Program-made: the position numbers and the translations under genes
Shown here: in pieces, positions 9,512 to 20,584 of the stretch
Position numbering within the stretch: the stretch's first letter is position 1
How the letters are laid out: each line of letters begins with the position of its first letter
NCBI GenBank assembly: GCA_963824805.1
Contig: CAWGQZ010000057.1
Location: 1 to 64,000 of the forward strand
Source: DATBAT01 sp963824805
Lineage (GTDB): Bacteria; Acidobacteriota; Terriglobia; Terriglobales; Acidobacteriaceae
Direction: 5' to 3'
Length of the DNA stretch: 64,000 nt
Notes under the pieces: model-generated
Database searches by the model: none
Told to the model about the DNA's origin: nothing
What the model saw: only the letters and a program-made list of their open reading frames with translations

Positions 9512-10563
9512 TCACGGTCTCTCATAGCGGAATGACAAACCATGCAGGATCTGTTGCGTGGCATTCCCTTCCTGAGAAACCAGAGCGTAAGTCAATCCGT
9601 GCAGCGACCACGTAACAACCTTATAGCCATCGACCATGCCGTAGTGGAAACTTACCTTCTTAAAATTGACTTCGACTCCTCCCGAAGCGACGGCCACTGA
9701 ATCGGGCGTTACCATCAGGCTCACAGGGCCGGTCTTGCATCTGGTAAGCGATGTAGGCGGCTGTCTTGCCGCCTATCTGCAACAGGCGCGCACCCTCCAG
9801 ACGGTAAGGCCGTTTTTCGCCGGGAACCTCAAGGGATGCCGGCAAAGCCAGGGAAAACTTCGAGTTCGCTTTAAACCATTCATTGAGCGTCTGCTGTGAG
9901 TCCGTCTGAACGTCGAGCGCAAGATCTCCCTGGGCGTGCTGCCTGTGAGTGTTTACGGCGAACTTGGCAAACTCCGGCCCGGAGAGTGGTGTGTGATGAC
10001 CCGGTATCGTACTTAACACTGCGACAATCAAGACCAATGCGGCTCGCTGGTGCAAACACATTCCATCGCAACCGGCGCCAGCTCGGCGAAGGGCTGGGTG
10101 GAATTGATTGTGGCCGCCTTGTATCGCGGGCCGCGACGGCGGCCTTCAGTTCCGACAAGAGTTTTTCTTCCTGGGGAGTCGGGTCGTCGTCCACCGAGGT
10201 AGCAGCGCGAAGCAGGGGGCCGCAGTGGTCGCAAAGTGCGGCATGCATGATCAGCTGACTTGGCCTTCAACTCCGGCCACAGTCCAGCCGCCACTTCCTG
10301 CCAGTCGACATCTTCGTCTTTGGGGACAGTCGGCTCCGCGCGGGGCGGCTTCCGAGATCGCCGCATTCGAAAGCCGCTCCATGAGTTGCCGGTATTCCGA
10401 AACCTTCCTACTGCAATTCCCGCATGACTCGCACATGACGCTCGGCCTCGCGAACGGCGTCCGGAGAAAGTCTGACGCCAATTCCTGCCCAGCCTTCAAA
10501 AACAAGAGGCACGAGAGCGTCAAGCTCTTGGTCATCGATGTGTTGATCGAATGGACGTCCCAT
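9512..10563 (-). pseudogene. acidobacterial zinc-finger anti-sigma factor, frame-broken
   Basis: Read across several frames, this is one membrane-anchored anti-sigma factor. The N-terminus (MGRPFDQHIDDQELDAL) leads to a first zinc-finger-like cluster (CESCGNCSRKVSEYRQLM), a DVDWQEVAAGLWPELKA block and a second cluster (HAALCDHCGPLLRAA). After these come a hydrophobic segment (RAALVLIVAVLST), a soluble domain (DLALDVQTDSQQTLNEWFK, GARLLQIGGKTAAYIAY) and a last part (VEVNFKKVSFHYGMVDGYK) ending at 9512. At least four shifts are needed, near 10440, 10310, 10090 and 9720. The start at 10563 follows GGAG. It lies directly behind a matching ECF sigma gene, which supports the pairing. Functional only if the breaks are assembly errors. 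Confidence 0.7.
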
Positions 10564-10619
10564 ATTCTGGAACTCCACATAAACCCAATACGAGTTCTCG
10601 AGGGAATTTGCTTTTGGCT

Positions 10620-11295
10620 TTACCCTCTCGCCGTCGTCGGAATCCGAGCGGCCACCGAGATCTGCTCCCGTATACCATGCTTCAGCCGTTCGAGGACACT
10701 TCCAACTCCCTTGGTACTCAGTCCGATTGTCGGCAGAGAGGCAATTTCTTTCGTGCTCATTCCTTGCCGGAAGTAGAGCCAAAAAATCATGCGGTCGCGC
10801 TCCTGGTCGGGGCCGGTCAAGCAGCTTCAGGTGTTCATCGATCTCATCCAAAAAGAGCTCCGAAAGCGATTTTCTCCTGGCTCCCATGACCCTCCTTTCC
10901 CGCTTCGGGGTCGACATCGCTCGTGGAAACATGAGGGTTGGGCACCACCCGATGTTTGACTATAGCCGTGCTTGAAATAGTCGTGCGTGGCATTGGCGGC
11001 AGTTTTCTTTAAATATCCCAAAATAGCTTCGGGATGCTGGATGGCAAAGTCCCGCAAGAGGCGGCAGCTGTTTTCCCAGAGTTTGAGGTAGGTGATTTGG
11101 ACCAGGTCTTCCACCAAAGAGCGAGAAGGCTCAGCCCCACAAAGAGGCTGTGCGCAGAATGGTGAGGCTGATAGGTTTTCCGACCCGGGAAATGAACTCC
11201 TCCCATGCTTCGTCATCACAGACGCCGGCGCAAAGGCAGACGATGTCTTTCAGAGAAAGAGACGAATATCGTTTGGTTTTGGGAGCACTTAACAT
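10620..11295 (-). pseudogene. ECF sigma factor, frame-broken, paired with the anti-sigma gene
   Basis: Translation from the ATG at 11295 gives MLSAPKTKRYSSLSLKD and WEEFISRVGKPISLTILRTA before a premature TGA near 11145. In the next frame region 2 continues as EPSRSLVEDLVQITYLKLWE and AILGYLKKTAANATHDYF. A further frame has KSLSELFLDEIDEHLKLL, and the last has region 4: ERDRMIFWLYFRQGMSTKEI and GLSTKGVGSVLERLK. The pieces are collinear and complete, so this was one sigma gene. At least three shifts lie between 11150 and 10810. The anti-sigma gene starts 57 bases after it, the usual arrangement for such pairs. Confidence 0.7.
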
Positions 11296-11613
11296 TTGTT
11301 ATTTCTAGTCAGAATCGGAGGGTGGGCAGCCAAAACAACAATAGCGGGAACGGCAACTGACCTCCCCCGGTGTCTGCAGGATTGGATGATCGTCAACCCA
11401 TGCGCTTGTAAAAACTCTGTCATCATTCTGTCAATACTGGTGGCGGACAACCGTTTAGGGCTGACTCGGCCAGCTTGTCGCATCCGGCCAATTCCGCTAG
11501 AATCCCGCCTAGTCGCGCTGAGAACCTCGGCCCCACATGCAAGTTAGGCGATGCCACCCAAAATCGTCCTTGGTGGCTTGCTAAGAAATTCCAAGAAATT
11601 TCCAAGGACAGCG
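11296..11613. other. divergent intergenic region, no gene seen
   Basis: Lies between the minus-strand sigma gene and the plus-strand winged-helix/TPR gene and should contain the promoters of both. I see no open frame with recognisable content and no strong hairpin. Confidence 0.5.
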
Positions 11614-13961
11614 ATGTCCCCAGAAACAAAAGTCTTATACGAATTCGGCAGGTTCCGCTGCGATCCCGCAGAACATCTTCTTTTCTGCGAAGGCAAGGCT
11701 GTTTCTCTGGCCCCGAAGGCTTTTGAGATCCTCATCATCCTTATTAAAAGCAACGGACGGCTGTTGACCAAGGACGAGATGATGCAAAAGGTGTGGCCTG
11801 ACACTTTTGTAGAAGATGCCAATCTGACGATTAACATCTCGGCCTTGCGCAAGTTGTTGGGGGATTCGACCGGGAGACCAACAATATATCGAGACTGTAC
11901 CCAAACGAGGGTACCGGTTTATCGTGCCGGTCAAACAGTTTCACGATGACGGCAAAGCTAGTGAACCGATGCACTCCCCTGAGATTGCCAGGGTAGTGGC
12001 ACCTATTTCGGCTTGGCCCCGTCGCATCGCTCTACCTGGCAGCGCTGCTACTCATTGCAGTTATGGTGGTGGTCCTGCTTTCTACGCGTTCAGCCAAGCT
12101 CACAGACAAAGACACTGTCGTGTTGGCTGATTTCGCTAATTCGACGGGGGATCCCGTCTTTGACGACGCCCTGCGGCAGGGACTTTCCTCGCAACTGGAG
12201 CAGTCACCATTCTTGAATTTGCTCTCCGATGAGCGCGGCGCGCAAACACTAGCCTTGATGTCCCAACCCCGGGATGCGCGATTGAGCCACCAACTGGGTC
12301 TGGAAGTTTGTCAGCGAACAGCCAGCACAGCACTTTTAGACGGGGCGATTGCGCAAGTTGGGACGCACTATCTTTTGACCTTGAAAGCAATCAACTGCTC
12401 AAACGGCGATTCGTTGGGGAGTGCAGAGGAACAGGCTGCTGACAAAGACCATGTGCTTGACTCTTTGGGCAAAGTAGCTTCGAGAATGCGCAGTCAGCTG
12501 GGCGAGTCCCTGGTCTCTGTGCAGAAGTATGATGCGCCGCCGGAAAGTGTGACCACCCCTTCGCTTGAGGCCCTAAAAGCGTACAGCTTTGGGTACCGGG
12601 CCATGGTGGTAAAGAGCGATTATGTGGGGGCGATTCCTTTTTTCCAGCGGGCGATCAGCTTCGATCCGAAGTTCGCTATGGCCTACGCCAGGATGGGTAC
12701 AAGCTATGCCGACCTGAACGAGACCGTCCGTTCAGCCGAGAGTGTCCGCAGGGCGTATGAACTACGAGAGCACGTGAGTGATCGGGAAAAATTCTACATT
12801 GCCTCGCACTATGAAATGTTTGTCACCGGGAATCTGGAGGCGGCCCGCAAGGTCTATGAATTGTCGGCGCAAACTTACCCACGCGACACTCGCCTCGGTA
12901 ATCTGGGCTTCCTTTACAGCGAACTGGGCAACTACGACAAAGCCCTCGCCGAGTATAAGGAAGATCTGAAACTTAATCCCGAAAAAGGGAACGCGTACGC
13001 GGATCTGGCCGGTGCATACCTGCGGCTCGGCCGACTGGACGAAGCTTTGGCAACGGCACGGGAGGCACAAGTTCACAATATCGATGTACCCGAGGTCCAC
13101 CTCCATCTCTATTGGATCAACTTCCTTCGACACGACGCTGCGGGGATGGAGCGGGAGGCAGCGGAGCTGATGGGCAAACCCGGAGATGAGGATCAGATGC
13201 TGAACTACGAGTCGGACACGGCTTTGTATGGCGGGCAAATCACCAAAGCACGCGCTTTGATGCGGCGAGCCATCGAGTCGGCGAACGTACTGGATGAAAA
13301 AGAGGCTGCGGCGCTCTACCAGGCGGAAGCTGCAGTGCGTGAAGCACTCGTGGGAAATCCACATTTGGCGGAACATCAGGCACGAGCCGCGCTTGCCCTT
13401 TCAAAGGGCAGAGACGCGGAGGCATTGTCTGCGATTGCGTTGGGACTGGCCGGCGATTCGGCATATGCCACCCGACTCGCCGACGATTTGGGAAATCACT
13501 TCCCGGAAAACACGATTGTACAATTCAACTATTTGCCTACGATCCGTGCAGCCGTTTTGCTTCGGAGTGGCGATGCTGGCAAAGCTATCGAGACTCTTGC
13601 CGCCGCAACGCCCTACGAACTCGGGACTAATTTTGTAACTTTGAATTTTGTTCTTTATCCGGTCTACCTGCGAGGCCAAGCGTATCTAGCGGCAAAACAA
13701 GGCGCCGCAGCTGCCGCTGAATTTCAGAAGATCCTCGACCACCCCGGCGTTGTTCGTAGCGAGCCCATCGGTGCGTTTGCCCATTTGCAAATGGCACGCG
13801 CGCTGGTCTTGGCTGGAGACAAGATCAAGGCAATGACTGCCTATCAGGAGTTCTTCACTCTTTGGAAAGATGCCGACTCTGACATTCCAATTCTTAAGGC
13901 TGCCAAAGCAGAATACGGGAGGCTACATTCGTTCGACGGAAGTCCCTCCAAGAATCAATAA
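11614..13961 (+). pseudogene. CadC-like winged-helix DNA-binding protein with TPR repeats, two frameshifts
   Basis: The start at 11614 follows AAGGA. Residues 1-100 form an OmpR-type winged helix: VLYEFGRFRCDPAEHLLF, LAPKAFEILIILI, LTKDEMMQKVWPD and INISALRKLLGD. Near 11885 the frame must shift to give the standard YIETVPKRGYRF, and near 12030 it shifts again into a membrane segment (LAALLLIAVMVVVLL). After that come TDKDTVVLADFANSTGDPVF and about ten TPR-like helices (for example ALAEYKEDLKLNPEKGNAY, GNYDKALAE, GRLDEALATAREA). The architecture is a membrane-bound one-component regulator: cytoplasmic DNA-binding head and extracytoplasmic TPR sensor. The long TPR part (632 codons) is intact. 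The target genes are unknown. Confidence 0.8.
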
Positions 13962-14033
13962 AATGGGTAGGGCGAGCGCGCCCGGTTCCAAGTGCCTAAC
14001 CTGCTGGCCTGTTCCCATTGCCGCGTCCATGCC

Positions 14034-17000
14034 TTAGTGCTCGATGGTAAAGCTGTACGTTCCCGCCCCCGCCTGATAGACCGTCTTGGCTGCATCACGA
14101 AGAACGAACGAGGCGCCTCCACTTTGGCTGATATCCTTGCCGTCCTCTAGAACACGAGTGGTGGCATCCCCAGGGAAATACAACAGAGCCTGCGTGTTCG
14201 CTGGTACTACCACATTCCAGGAAGTTGTGTTCCCGTCGACCTTCCATCCTGATGTAATCGGACCATAAGGAGAATCGTAGGTCGCCTTCACCGATCCTAG
14301 GGCAGTACTGAACTGCGGATGCAGCACGATCCGATGAAAGCCTGGTTCGGCACGGTCTTCATCGATGCCGGCTGCGTACCGGTAAAGCCACTCTGCCACA
14401 GCGCCATAGGCGTAATGATTGAACGAATTCATCGAGGGATCGCCCATCATCTGGTCGCCGTTCCAGCGCTCCCACATGGTGGTGGCGCCATGCTCAATCA
14501 TGTATCCCCAGGAGGGATAAGTCTTGTTCAACAACAATTCATAGGCCACATCGCTATGCCCGCTGTTACTAAGCACTAGCATTAAGTAGGGCGTGCCTAG
14601 AAAACCGGTAGTTAGGTGGCCGTTATTGGCCTTGATGTCATCGACCAGCTTCTGCGCGACAACCGGACGCAGGCCTTCCGGTAGCAGATTCATATGAAGG
14701 GCCAGCACGTCGCTGGTCTGGCTCCCGCTACCGACGGTTCCGTCCGGCTTAACGTATTCCTGATTGAAAGCAGTGCGGATCTGATCGAAAAGTTTGGCAT
14801 ACTTGTCCGCGTCGGCAGTCCGGTCAAGCACTTGCGCGATATGCATCATGATCGATGCATCGTAGGCCCAAAACGCCGTCGCGATCAGATCTTTGGGGGT
14901 CTTGCTTCCGATGGCAAGCCAGTCTCCGTAGTCGTTGCCGCGCTCTTTCAGCCAAAGAAAGTTGGGATTTGCGCCGGCAACATGGTCCATCCACTTTTCC
15001 ATCGCCTCCCAGTTCTCTTGCAGCAGGCGCGGGTCGCGAAATTGCAGATAAGCGCTCCACGGAATGATCACGCCTGCATCAGCCCATCCGGCGACGCTCT
15101 CTCCGGTTGGTCCCACACGAGGAGAGACATCGGCATAGGCGCCTGCCTCGCTTTGGGCGTCGCGGATATCGGTCGTGAATTTGTGGGAAAAGGAAGCCAG
15201 GTTGGCGTTGAACGATGCTGTCCGCCAGAAAACCTGAGCATCGCCCATCCAACCCAGGCGTTCATCGCGCTGCGGACAATCAGTGGGAACGCTTAAAAAG
15301 TTGCCGCGCTGTCCCCAAAGAATGTTGCTCCAAAGCTGGTTCACAATGCTGTTGGCGCTTTCAAACTGGATGGTAAAAGGTGCATCAGTATGGAAGACCA
15401 CGCCCTCGATCGCATCATCGGTCGGCTTGTCCGGATATCCCGTGACTTCGACGTAGCGGAATCCGTGGAAAGTAAAGTGCGGCTCGAAGGTTTCAGTTCC
15501 CTTCCCGCGCAATGTGTAGGTATCGGTCGCCAATGCTGTGCGCAGGTTCTCGGTGTAGAGTGCACCGTTTGGCTGTAGTACTTCGCCGAAGCGGAGAGTG
15601 ATTTTCTGTCCGCTCTTGCCCGACACCTTGAGCTTGGCCCATCCCACCATGTTCTGACCGAGATCGAAAACGTAAGCTCCGGGAGAAGGATTCGTAACTG
15701 CTTTCGCCCGAAGGGATTGGGTTACGTGCATGGCCTCAAAATTTTGCGCCACCAGCGGCACTTCCGGTGCTGGAGCAACCGCGGCGCGGCTCCACTTCGA
15801 ATCAGAAAATGCGGGCTGGTTCCATCCCGGCTGCTCCAAACGGGCATCGTAGGCTTCACCGTTGTAGATATCCGAATTGACAATGGCCGAGGGCGCCACC
15901 TTCCATGATTCATCACTGATCACTGAGGCCCGGCTGCCATCGCTGTACTCGACTTCGAACTGCACAATGAAGCGAATGGGCGGCTGGCCAAAGTTGTAGC
16001 GATTTTGCAGCCAGCCCAGTCCGTCCGCGTACCAACCACCTCCGAGAATCGCGCCGAGCGCATTCGCGCCTTGGTGAAGCTGTGAAGTTACGTCGTAGAC
16101 CTGGTAGACGACCCGTTTGCGATAATCCGTCCACCCCGGGGCCAGCACATCTTTGCTGACGCGTTGCCCATTCAGGTAGAGCTCATAGGCTCCAAGAGCC
16201 GTCGAATAAATCCGCGCGGAACGAACCGTCTTTGGGACATCGAACTTCTTACGAAATGCATCGATCGACTGCGCCGGCCAGGGTGTTCCAAGCGGCGATT
16301 TGCCGATCTCAGCCACCACAGCGGCATTGGGCCAGGAAGAATCATTGAATGATTGCGCCGTCCATGCCTTGTCGGATGGTGCCGAGGTTGTTTTCCAATC
16401 CGGACCGGAAACGAAGCGCTGGATTTTTCCGTCTGGCATCTCGACTCGCAACAGCGCGATAAATCCCGCCTGCGCCGAACTTCCGTCCGACGGCTGATCA
16501 ACGATTGCCTCGGCCGCGATCGCGTTCGGTCCCTTCACTACAAACTTACCAACTGAAATCACTTGGAACGATCCCCAGGGATCGCGCCGGCGCCCAAAAT
16601 TGCCCATGGGTGATACATCCAGAACCTGGTTGCCGTTAATCCAGGCGGCCAGACCGTCTTTGGCGGTGATCAGAAGGGTCGCGCTTTTCGGTTTTTGATT
16701 GAGTGTGAAGGCAAGGCGGAATTCGCGCTTGCCAACCGTCGGCTTGGTCAGTGCATTTTCGTCCGCCGCCCAAATCCATTTCGCACCCGATTCGCGATCG
16801 CCTTTCTCCGCTGGCGTGTCACGCGTAATCCATTGCGCCTTCCAGTCCGAGGAGGCGAGCAATCCCATCTCCCACCAGCTGGCCTGGCTATAAGCGGAGG
16901 GCTGGCCGTCCCGGTCCCAGATACGGACCTGCCAATAGTAGCGACGCCGTGATTCCGGCGTCGGCCCTGCGTATGTCACATTCACCGACTCATCGGAGGT

Positions 17001-17294
17001 GACCCGCCCGCTGTCCCAAACGTCAGCGTGGTCCTGGGTAAGAGCGTCGGCAGAGCTTGCAACTCGAATCTGGTATGCAGTCTGCCGGGCTCCCCGCCGA
17101 TTGTCCTGCATCTGCCAGGAAAGACGCGGATGAACAATATCGATTCCCAGAGGCTCCTGCATGGCTTCGCACTGAAGCTTTGCCGGCGCATTAGCCTGCG
17201 CGCTGGCTAACCACGGCAATATAAGAGACAGGACGAGAACAAACCCGCGGCAAGAACGTTTCTGCAAGCCAGCCATGCAAAGGTTTCTGAACAC
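14034..17294 (-). CDS. secreted GH78 alpha-L-rhamnosidase
   Basis: 1086 residues, intact. A GTG start at 17294 is supported by GGAGG eight bases upstream. The signal peptide ends at LASAQANA. Domain order fits bacterial alpha-L-rhamnosidases: N-terminal fibronectin-like domain (PRLSWQMQDNRRGARQTAYQI), beta-sandwich lectin-like domains, the (alpha/alpha)6 catalytic barrel and a C-terminal beta domain. The catalytic motif DCPQRDERLGWMGDAQ lies near residues 672-687 with its acidic residues present, and a second acidic site (WERWNGD) lies near 941. The enzyme releases alpha-L-rhamnose from rhamnogalacturonan or rhamnosylated plant compounds, outside the cytoplasm. It is downstream of a TonB receptor on the same strand, so the two may act as an uptake and cleavage unit. 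Confidence 0.92.
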   Translation of the reverse strand: MFRNLCMAGLQKRSCRGFVLVLSLILPWLASAQANAPAKLQCEAMQEPLGIDIVHPRLSWQMQDNRRGARQTAYQIRVASSADALTQDHADVWDSGRVTSDESVNVTYAGPTPESRRRYYWQVRIWDRDGQPSAYSQASWWEMGLLASSDWKAQWITRDTPAEKGDRESGAKWIWAADENALTKPTVGKREFRLAFTLNQKPKSATLLITAKDGLAAWINGNQVLDVSPMGNFGRRRDPWGSFQVISVGKFVVKGPNAIAAEAIVDQPSDGSSAQAGFIALLRVEMPDGKIQRFVSGPDWKTTSAPSDKAWTAQSFNDSSWPNAAVVAEIGKSPLGTPWPAQSIDAFRKKFDVPKTVRSARIYSTALGAYELYLNGQRVSKDVLAPGWTDYRKRVVYQVYDVTSQLHQGANALGAILGGGWYADGLGWLQNRYNFGQPPIRFIVQFEVEYSDGSRASVISDESWKVAPSAIVNSDIYNGEAYDARLEQPGWNQPAFSDSKWSRAAVAPAPEVPLVAQNFEAMHVTQSLRAKAVTNPSPGAYVFDLGQNMVGWAKLKVSGKSGQKITLRFGEVLQPNGALYTENLRTALATDTYTLRGKGTETFEPHFTFHGFRYVEVTGYPDKPTDDAIEGVVFHTDAPFTIQFESANSIVNQLWSNILWGQRGNFLSVPTDCPQRDERLGWMGDAQVFWRTASFNANLASFSHKFTTDIRDAQSEAGAYADVSPRVGPTGESVAGWADAGVIIPWSAYLQFRDPRLLQENWEAMEKWMDHVAGANPNFLWLKERGNDYGDWLAIGSKTPKDLIATAFWAYDASIMMHIAQVLDRTADADKYAKLFDQIRTAFNQEYVKPDGTVGSGSQTSDVLALHMNLLPEGLRPVVAQKLVDDIKANNGHLTTGFLGTPYLMLVLSNSGHSDVAYELLLNKTYPSWGYMIEHGATTMWERWNGDQMMGDPSMNSFNHYAYGAVAEWLYRYAAGIDEDRAEPGFHRIVLHPQFSTALGSVKATYDSPYGPITSGWKVDGNTTSWNVVVPANTQALLYFPGDATTRVLEDGKDISQSGGASFVLRDAAKTVYQAGAGTYSFTIEH

Positions 17295-17540
17295 GTGACG
17301 AACCTCCAGGAGAACGACGAATCTAGTTTTGAATTTTCCTCGCGGCCCAACTCAAGGGCACGCTCTGTATCTCATCTCTTCTCTGAGAAATTTCCGCCCC
17401 CTCTTTGGAAGAGAGCTTGCCGGGACACGAGCGGGACCCTTGACTACCAGAACTCGGAGACTCCCGGAGTCAAAACAATCCAAAAGTTCCCGTATTGTAC
17501 TTGTTTTCCTTATGAATTGGCAGCCGAGAAGGGAGGCGAG

Positions 17541-19859
17541 CTAACGGGACGGATGTTCGTAGCGGAGCCCGAGCCGGAAAAGGACCGGGGGCCCCAAATT
17601 CGGCGTCGGGGTGCGGGCGATCAAGTAATTTTGATCAAAAACATTTTCCGCTGCCGCAAATACTTCTACTCCACGGCGTAGAGAACGCGAAGCCATCAGA
17701 TTCAAAGTGAAAAAACGTCCCAGGGGTAGTTGATTCTGGTCATCATCAAATTGTGAACCGATGAATCGTCCCTGCACGGTGAGTAGCAGATAGCGAGGAT
17801 TCCAGTAGCGCCCTTCGAAGGTGAACTGCTGGCGCGGCACCTGCGGGATGTCAAGGCCGACCAGCGCCGGGTTTGCGGAGAAGTTAAGCACCGTGGCGCT
17901 GGTGTAGACATAGCCGCCCGACACTTCGAGATCTTTGGAAATTTTTATCACACCATCAAGTTCAACCCCCTGTGACTGCGTACGGCCAAGATTCTGCCGC
18001 TGCCGCGTGATGAGAGCGGGGGTGCTGCTCAGCGTAACGTTGGCGATGGGATTGACGATCTGGCTCCAAAAATATGTGCCACGCAGGTCAAGCTTTCCGG
18101 CGAGCGACTTCAGGCTCAGCCCGCCCTCGGCGCCGGTCAAATGTTCCGCCTCTAGCATGGGATTGTTGCCGGTCACGGCATTTCCCTGGCGGAAGCTGCG
18201 ATAGAGCTCATTCAAGGTTGGAGCGCGGTAGGAACGATATCCGGAGGCGGTCACCGACAGGTTCGAGGTTAGAGCGCGCAACACCGACAAGCGCGGGCTG
18301 AAGGCGTTCTCCGATCGATCGGGGAAATTGGTCAAAGTTCCCGGGCCGGGAATTGCGATCGGAGTCCGACTGAAAACACCTTCGAGGTTACGCCAGTTGT
18401 CTCCGCGGACAGCGGCAATGACGGTCCACTTGGAATACAGGCGGAGAATATCTTCGGCGAAGAATCCGACGGCGCGTTGGCGTCCGCCGGACACGTTGGT
18501 GAACGTATGCGTTCCCGATGAAATAATCTGCTCCTCACTGGCGCCGATGCTTTCGCGAAAATCCACGCCTGCCAGCAAGGTCTGACTTTTTCCGAGAGCC
18601 CGCGTCCACTGCGCACTTGCGCCTTCGTCCTGCGCCGGAACGTGCTGAATATTGGTCAGGGCTTCGGTCATGCGGCTTGGGGCGATGGATGAGAAAGTCT
18701 GGTTATAGCTTTCGGTGTCAATGTAACCCCGCAGAGCCAGCGATCCTGCCGCACCGAGTTGAGTGTCCAGGCCAACCGCGCTGCTGCCCATGCGGGTGTC
18801 ATTGGTTTGCACCGGCGTGCCGTTGTTGCGGGCGTCTGCAAACCAGGTTCCGCGCGCGAAGACGCGGTTGTCAGTGTTCCATGCATAACCCAACCCGCCG
18901 CCGACCGTGCCGTGCTCCGAGTTGATGGGAGTATCCACAGCTCCTCGAAGCGATGACGGCACCAGAATGTAGCCATCGCTGCGGAACATGTCTGTTTCAA
19001 CCTGACCTTCCCAACGACCGATTTTTTCTCCCGCCCACAGCGACAAATCCGGTGAGTTTTCATTGCCATAAGACGTTTCCACCTTGATGGCCGGACCGAC
19101 AGGTTCACGGCTAAACACCTGAATCACGCCACCAAGTGCATTGCTGCCGTAAAGCCCCGAGCTTCCGCCGCGAAAAACCTCCGCGCTTGCAATTGCCTCC
19201 CGCGGCACGCGATCCCAGTAAACCCAACCGCCAAAGGGGTCGAGCAGAGGCACACCGTCTTGCAAGACCAGGGCCCGACTGGCTCCGCTCGCACCCAGCC
19301 CACGCAATGACACTCCTAGAGTCGTCGGGTTGCCAAACCGGCTGCCAGTCCGGCGGAACAGGCTGAAGCCAGGAACTTGGCGCAAAATATCATCGATCGA
19401 GAGCGCGGGCGCTGCCTTCACATCAGCCTCAGACAACAAAACGCTACTGCCGGGCGCTTCGTTCAAACCAATTTGCGTGCGCGCCGCAGACACAATTACT
19501 TGCTCGCTAGCGACGGCTGGACGGAGCGTGAACTGCAGTTGCGCCGACCCCTCGGAATTCGCACTCCAAGTTTTTTCCTCGACCGCGAATCCTTCCGCCC
19601 GCACCTCAATCGTTCCAATCGGTTGCGGTAATCCTGAGAAAATAAACATCCCCTTGGAATCAGTAACCACATGAGAGGAAAATCCTGCGCTTCGCACCGT
19701 AACGTCGGCGCCTACGACGGCGGCGCCCGAGGTATCTTGTATCGTTCCCTGGACCTGGGTCTGGGAAAACGCGCCGGGAGCGACGGCTAGCAACATACAA
19801 AACAGCATCCAGCAGGAGTACCGGAAGCCTAGAAATCTACTTTGATGGATGACTTCCAA
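17541..19859 (-). CDS. TonB-dependent outer-membrane receptor
   Basis: 772 residues. A signal peptide (MLFCMLLAVAPGAFSQ) is followed by a carboxypeptidase-regulatory-like domain (VQGTIQDTSGAAVVGADVTV, about 37-115). The plug domain has LSIDDILRQVPGFSLFRR, LRGLGASGASRALVLQDG and LYGSNALGGVIQVFSR (about 145-240), and the 22-strand barrel runs to the C-terminus. It resembles BtuB/CirA-size receptors rather than the longer SusC type, and no SusD gene is nearby. The start is uncertain: the TTG at 19859 has AGAGGG upstream, and an in-frame ATG at Met17 would shorten the signal. The neighbouring glycosidases suggest an oligosaccharide substrate; a cobalamin riboswitch was looked for upstream and not found. 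Confidence 0.88.
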   Translation of the reverse strand: MEVIHQSRFLGFRYSCWMLFCMLLAVAPGAFSQTQVQGTIQDTSGAAVVGADVTVRSAGFSSHVVTDSKGMFIFSGLPQPIGTIEVRAEGFAVEEKTWSANSEGSAQLQFTLRPAVASEQVIVSAARTQIGLNEAPGSSVLLSEADVKAAPALSIDDILRQVPGFSLFRRTGSRFGNPTTLGVSLRGLGASGASRALVLQDGVPLLDPFGGWVYWDRVPREAIASAEVFRGGSSGLYGSNALGGVIQVFSREPVGPAIKVETSYGNENSPDLSLWAGEKIGRWEGQVETDMFRSDGYILVPSSLRGAVDTPINSEHGTVGGGLGYAWNTDNRVFARGTWFADARNNGTPVQTNDTRMGSSAVGLDTQLGAAGSLALRGYIDTESYNQTFSSIAPSRMTEALTNIQHVPAQDEGASAQWTRALGKSQTLLAGVDFRESIGASEEQIISSGTHTFTNVSGGRQRAVGFFAEDILRLYSKWTVIAAVRGDNWRNLEGVFSRTPIAIPGPGTLTNFPDRSENAFSPRLSVLRALTSNLSVTASGYRSYRAPTLNELYRSFRQGNAVTGNNPMLEAEHLTGAEGGLSLKSLAGKLDLRGTYFWSQIVNPIANVTLSSTPALITRQRQNLGRTQSQGVELDGVIKISKDLEVSGGYVYTSATVLNFSANPALVGLDIPQVPRQQFTFEGRYWNPRYLLLTVQGRFIGSQFDDDQNQLPLGRFFTLNLMASRSLRRGVEVFAAAENVFDQNYLIARTPTPNLGPPVLFRLGLRYEHPSR

Positions 19860-20145
19860 GCGTTGGCGGCCCTCTTTCCCTTAAACGATGCTCTCGCTTG
19901 CAGGGTATTCTTCTTGACTGAATTGGGGTTTGGCGTCCCCTCGAAAGCAGCGTCCGGTTGGGAACACCAGAGACCGTAACCATACCATGAATCCCATCGA
20001 TTTCTCGCTTAGTCCCACCGCCCTTGATATTTTCCGGGATTTGACGGTCGACAATGGGTGAAGGACCATCGCTAACCGAGACGAACCCTTTCCGTCCATC
20101 TACGATTACTGACGAATTCCTAACCCAATGCCAAAGGAGACACCA

Positions 20146-20505
20146 GTGTACGAAGTAATTCTCAAACATTTTGAAACGCCGGATGAAATTCGAACATTCG
20201 ACAAAGGAAAATTCGAAATCGTAAATATCGGCGGCATGACTGTAGGCCGCGCCACCTACCAGCCGGGATGGAAATGGTCCCTACACGTGGGCGCGGCGAC
20301 CGGGGCCAAGAGCTGCAGTGTGGAGCATGTTGGGATGGTCGTCTCCGGCCGCGCCACCGCTGCCATGAACGACGGGAGCATCGTCGAGATGAAGCCGGGA
20401 GACATCTTCTACATCGCTCCCGGGCACGATAGTTGGGTGGTGGGCGATGCGCCTTATGTCTCGCTACATTTCATGGGCGCCGGGGAATACGCCAAGCACG
20501 AATAA
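20146..20505 (+). CDS. small cupin-domain protein
   Basis: About 119 residues with one cupin barrel: motif 1 region GRATYQPGWKWSLHVG and SCSVEHVGMVVSG, motif 2 region MKPGDIFYIAPGHDSWVVGD. I prefer the GTG at 20146 because AAAGGAG sits exactly six bases before it; an ATG at 20128 is possible but would put this ribosome site inside the gene. Cupins of this size bind metals or sugars and may be isomerases or sensors; the specific role is not visible. It starts the plus-strand group with the GH51 and GH27 genes. Confidence 0.8.
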   Translation: MYEVILKHFETPDEIRTFDKGKFEIVNIGGMTVGRATYQPGWKWSLHVGAATGAKSCSVEHVGMVVSGRATAAMNDGSIVEMKPGDIFYIAPGHDSWVVGDAPYVSLHFMGAGEYAKHE

Positions 20506-20584
20506 GTGTCAACCTCCCGCTGGTGTTGCGCCAAGTAAACGATTACTATGGCACCCGACAATTCCCTCGCGAGGTAAATTCGTC

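Noticed and set aside
19860..20127. Possible cobalamin or other riboswitch before the TonB receptor
   Set aside because: No B12-box-like sequence or stable conserved fold was found on the minus strand; the receptor neighbours are glycosidases.
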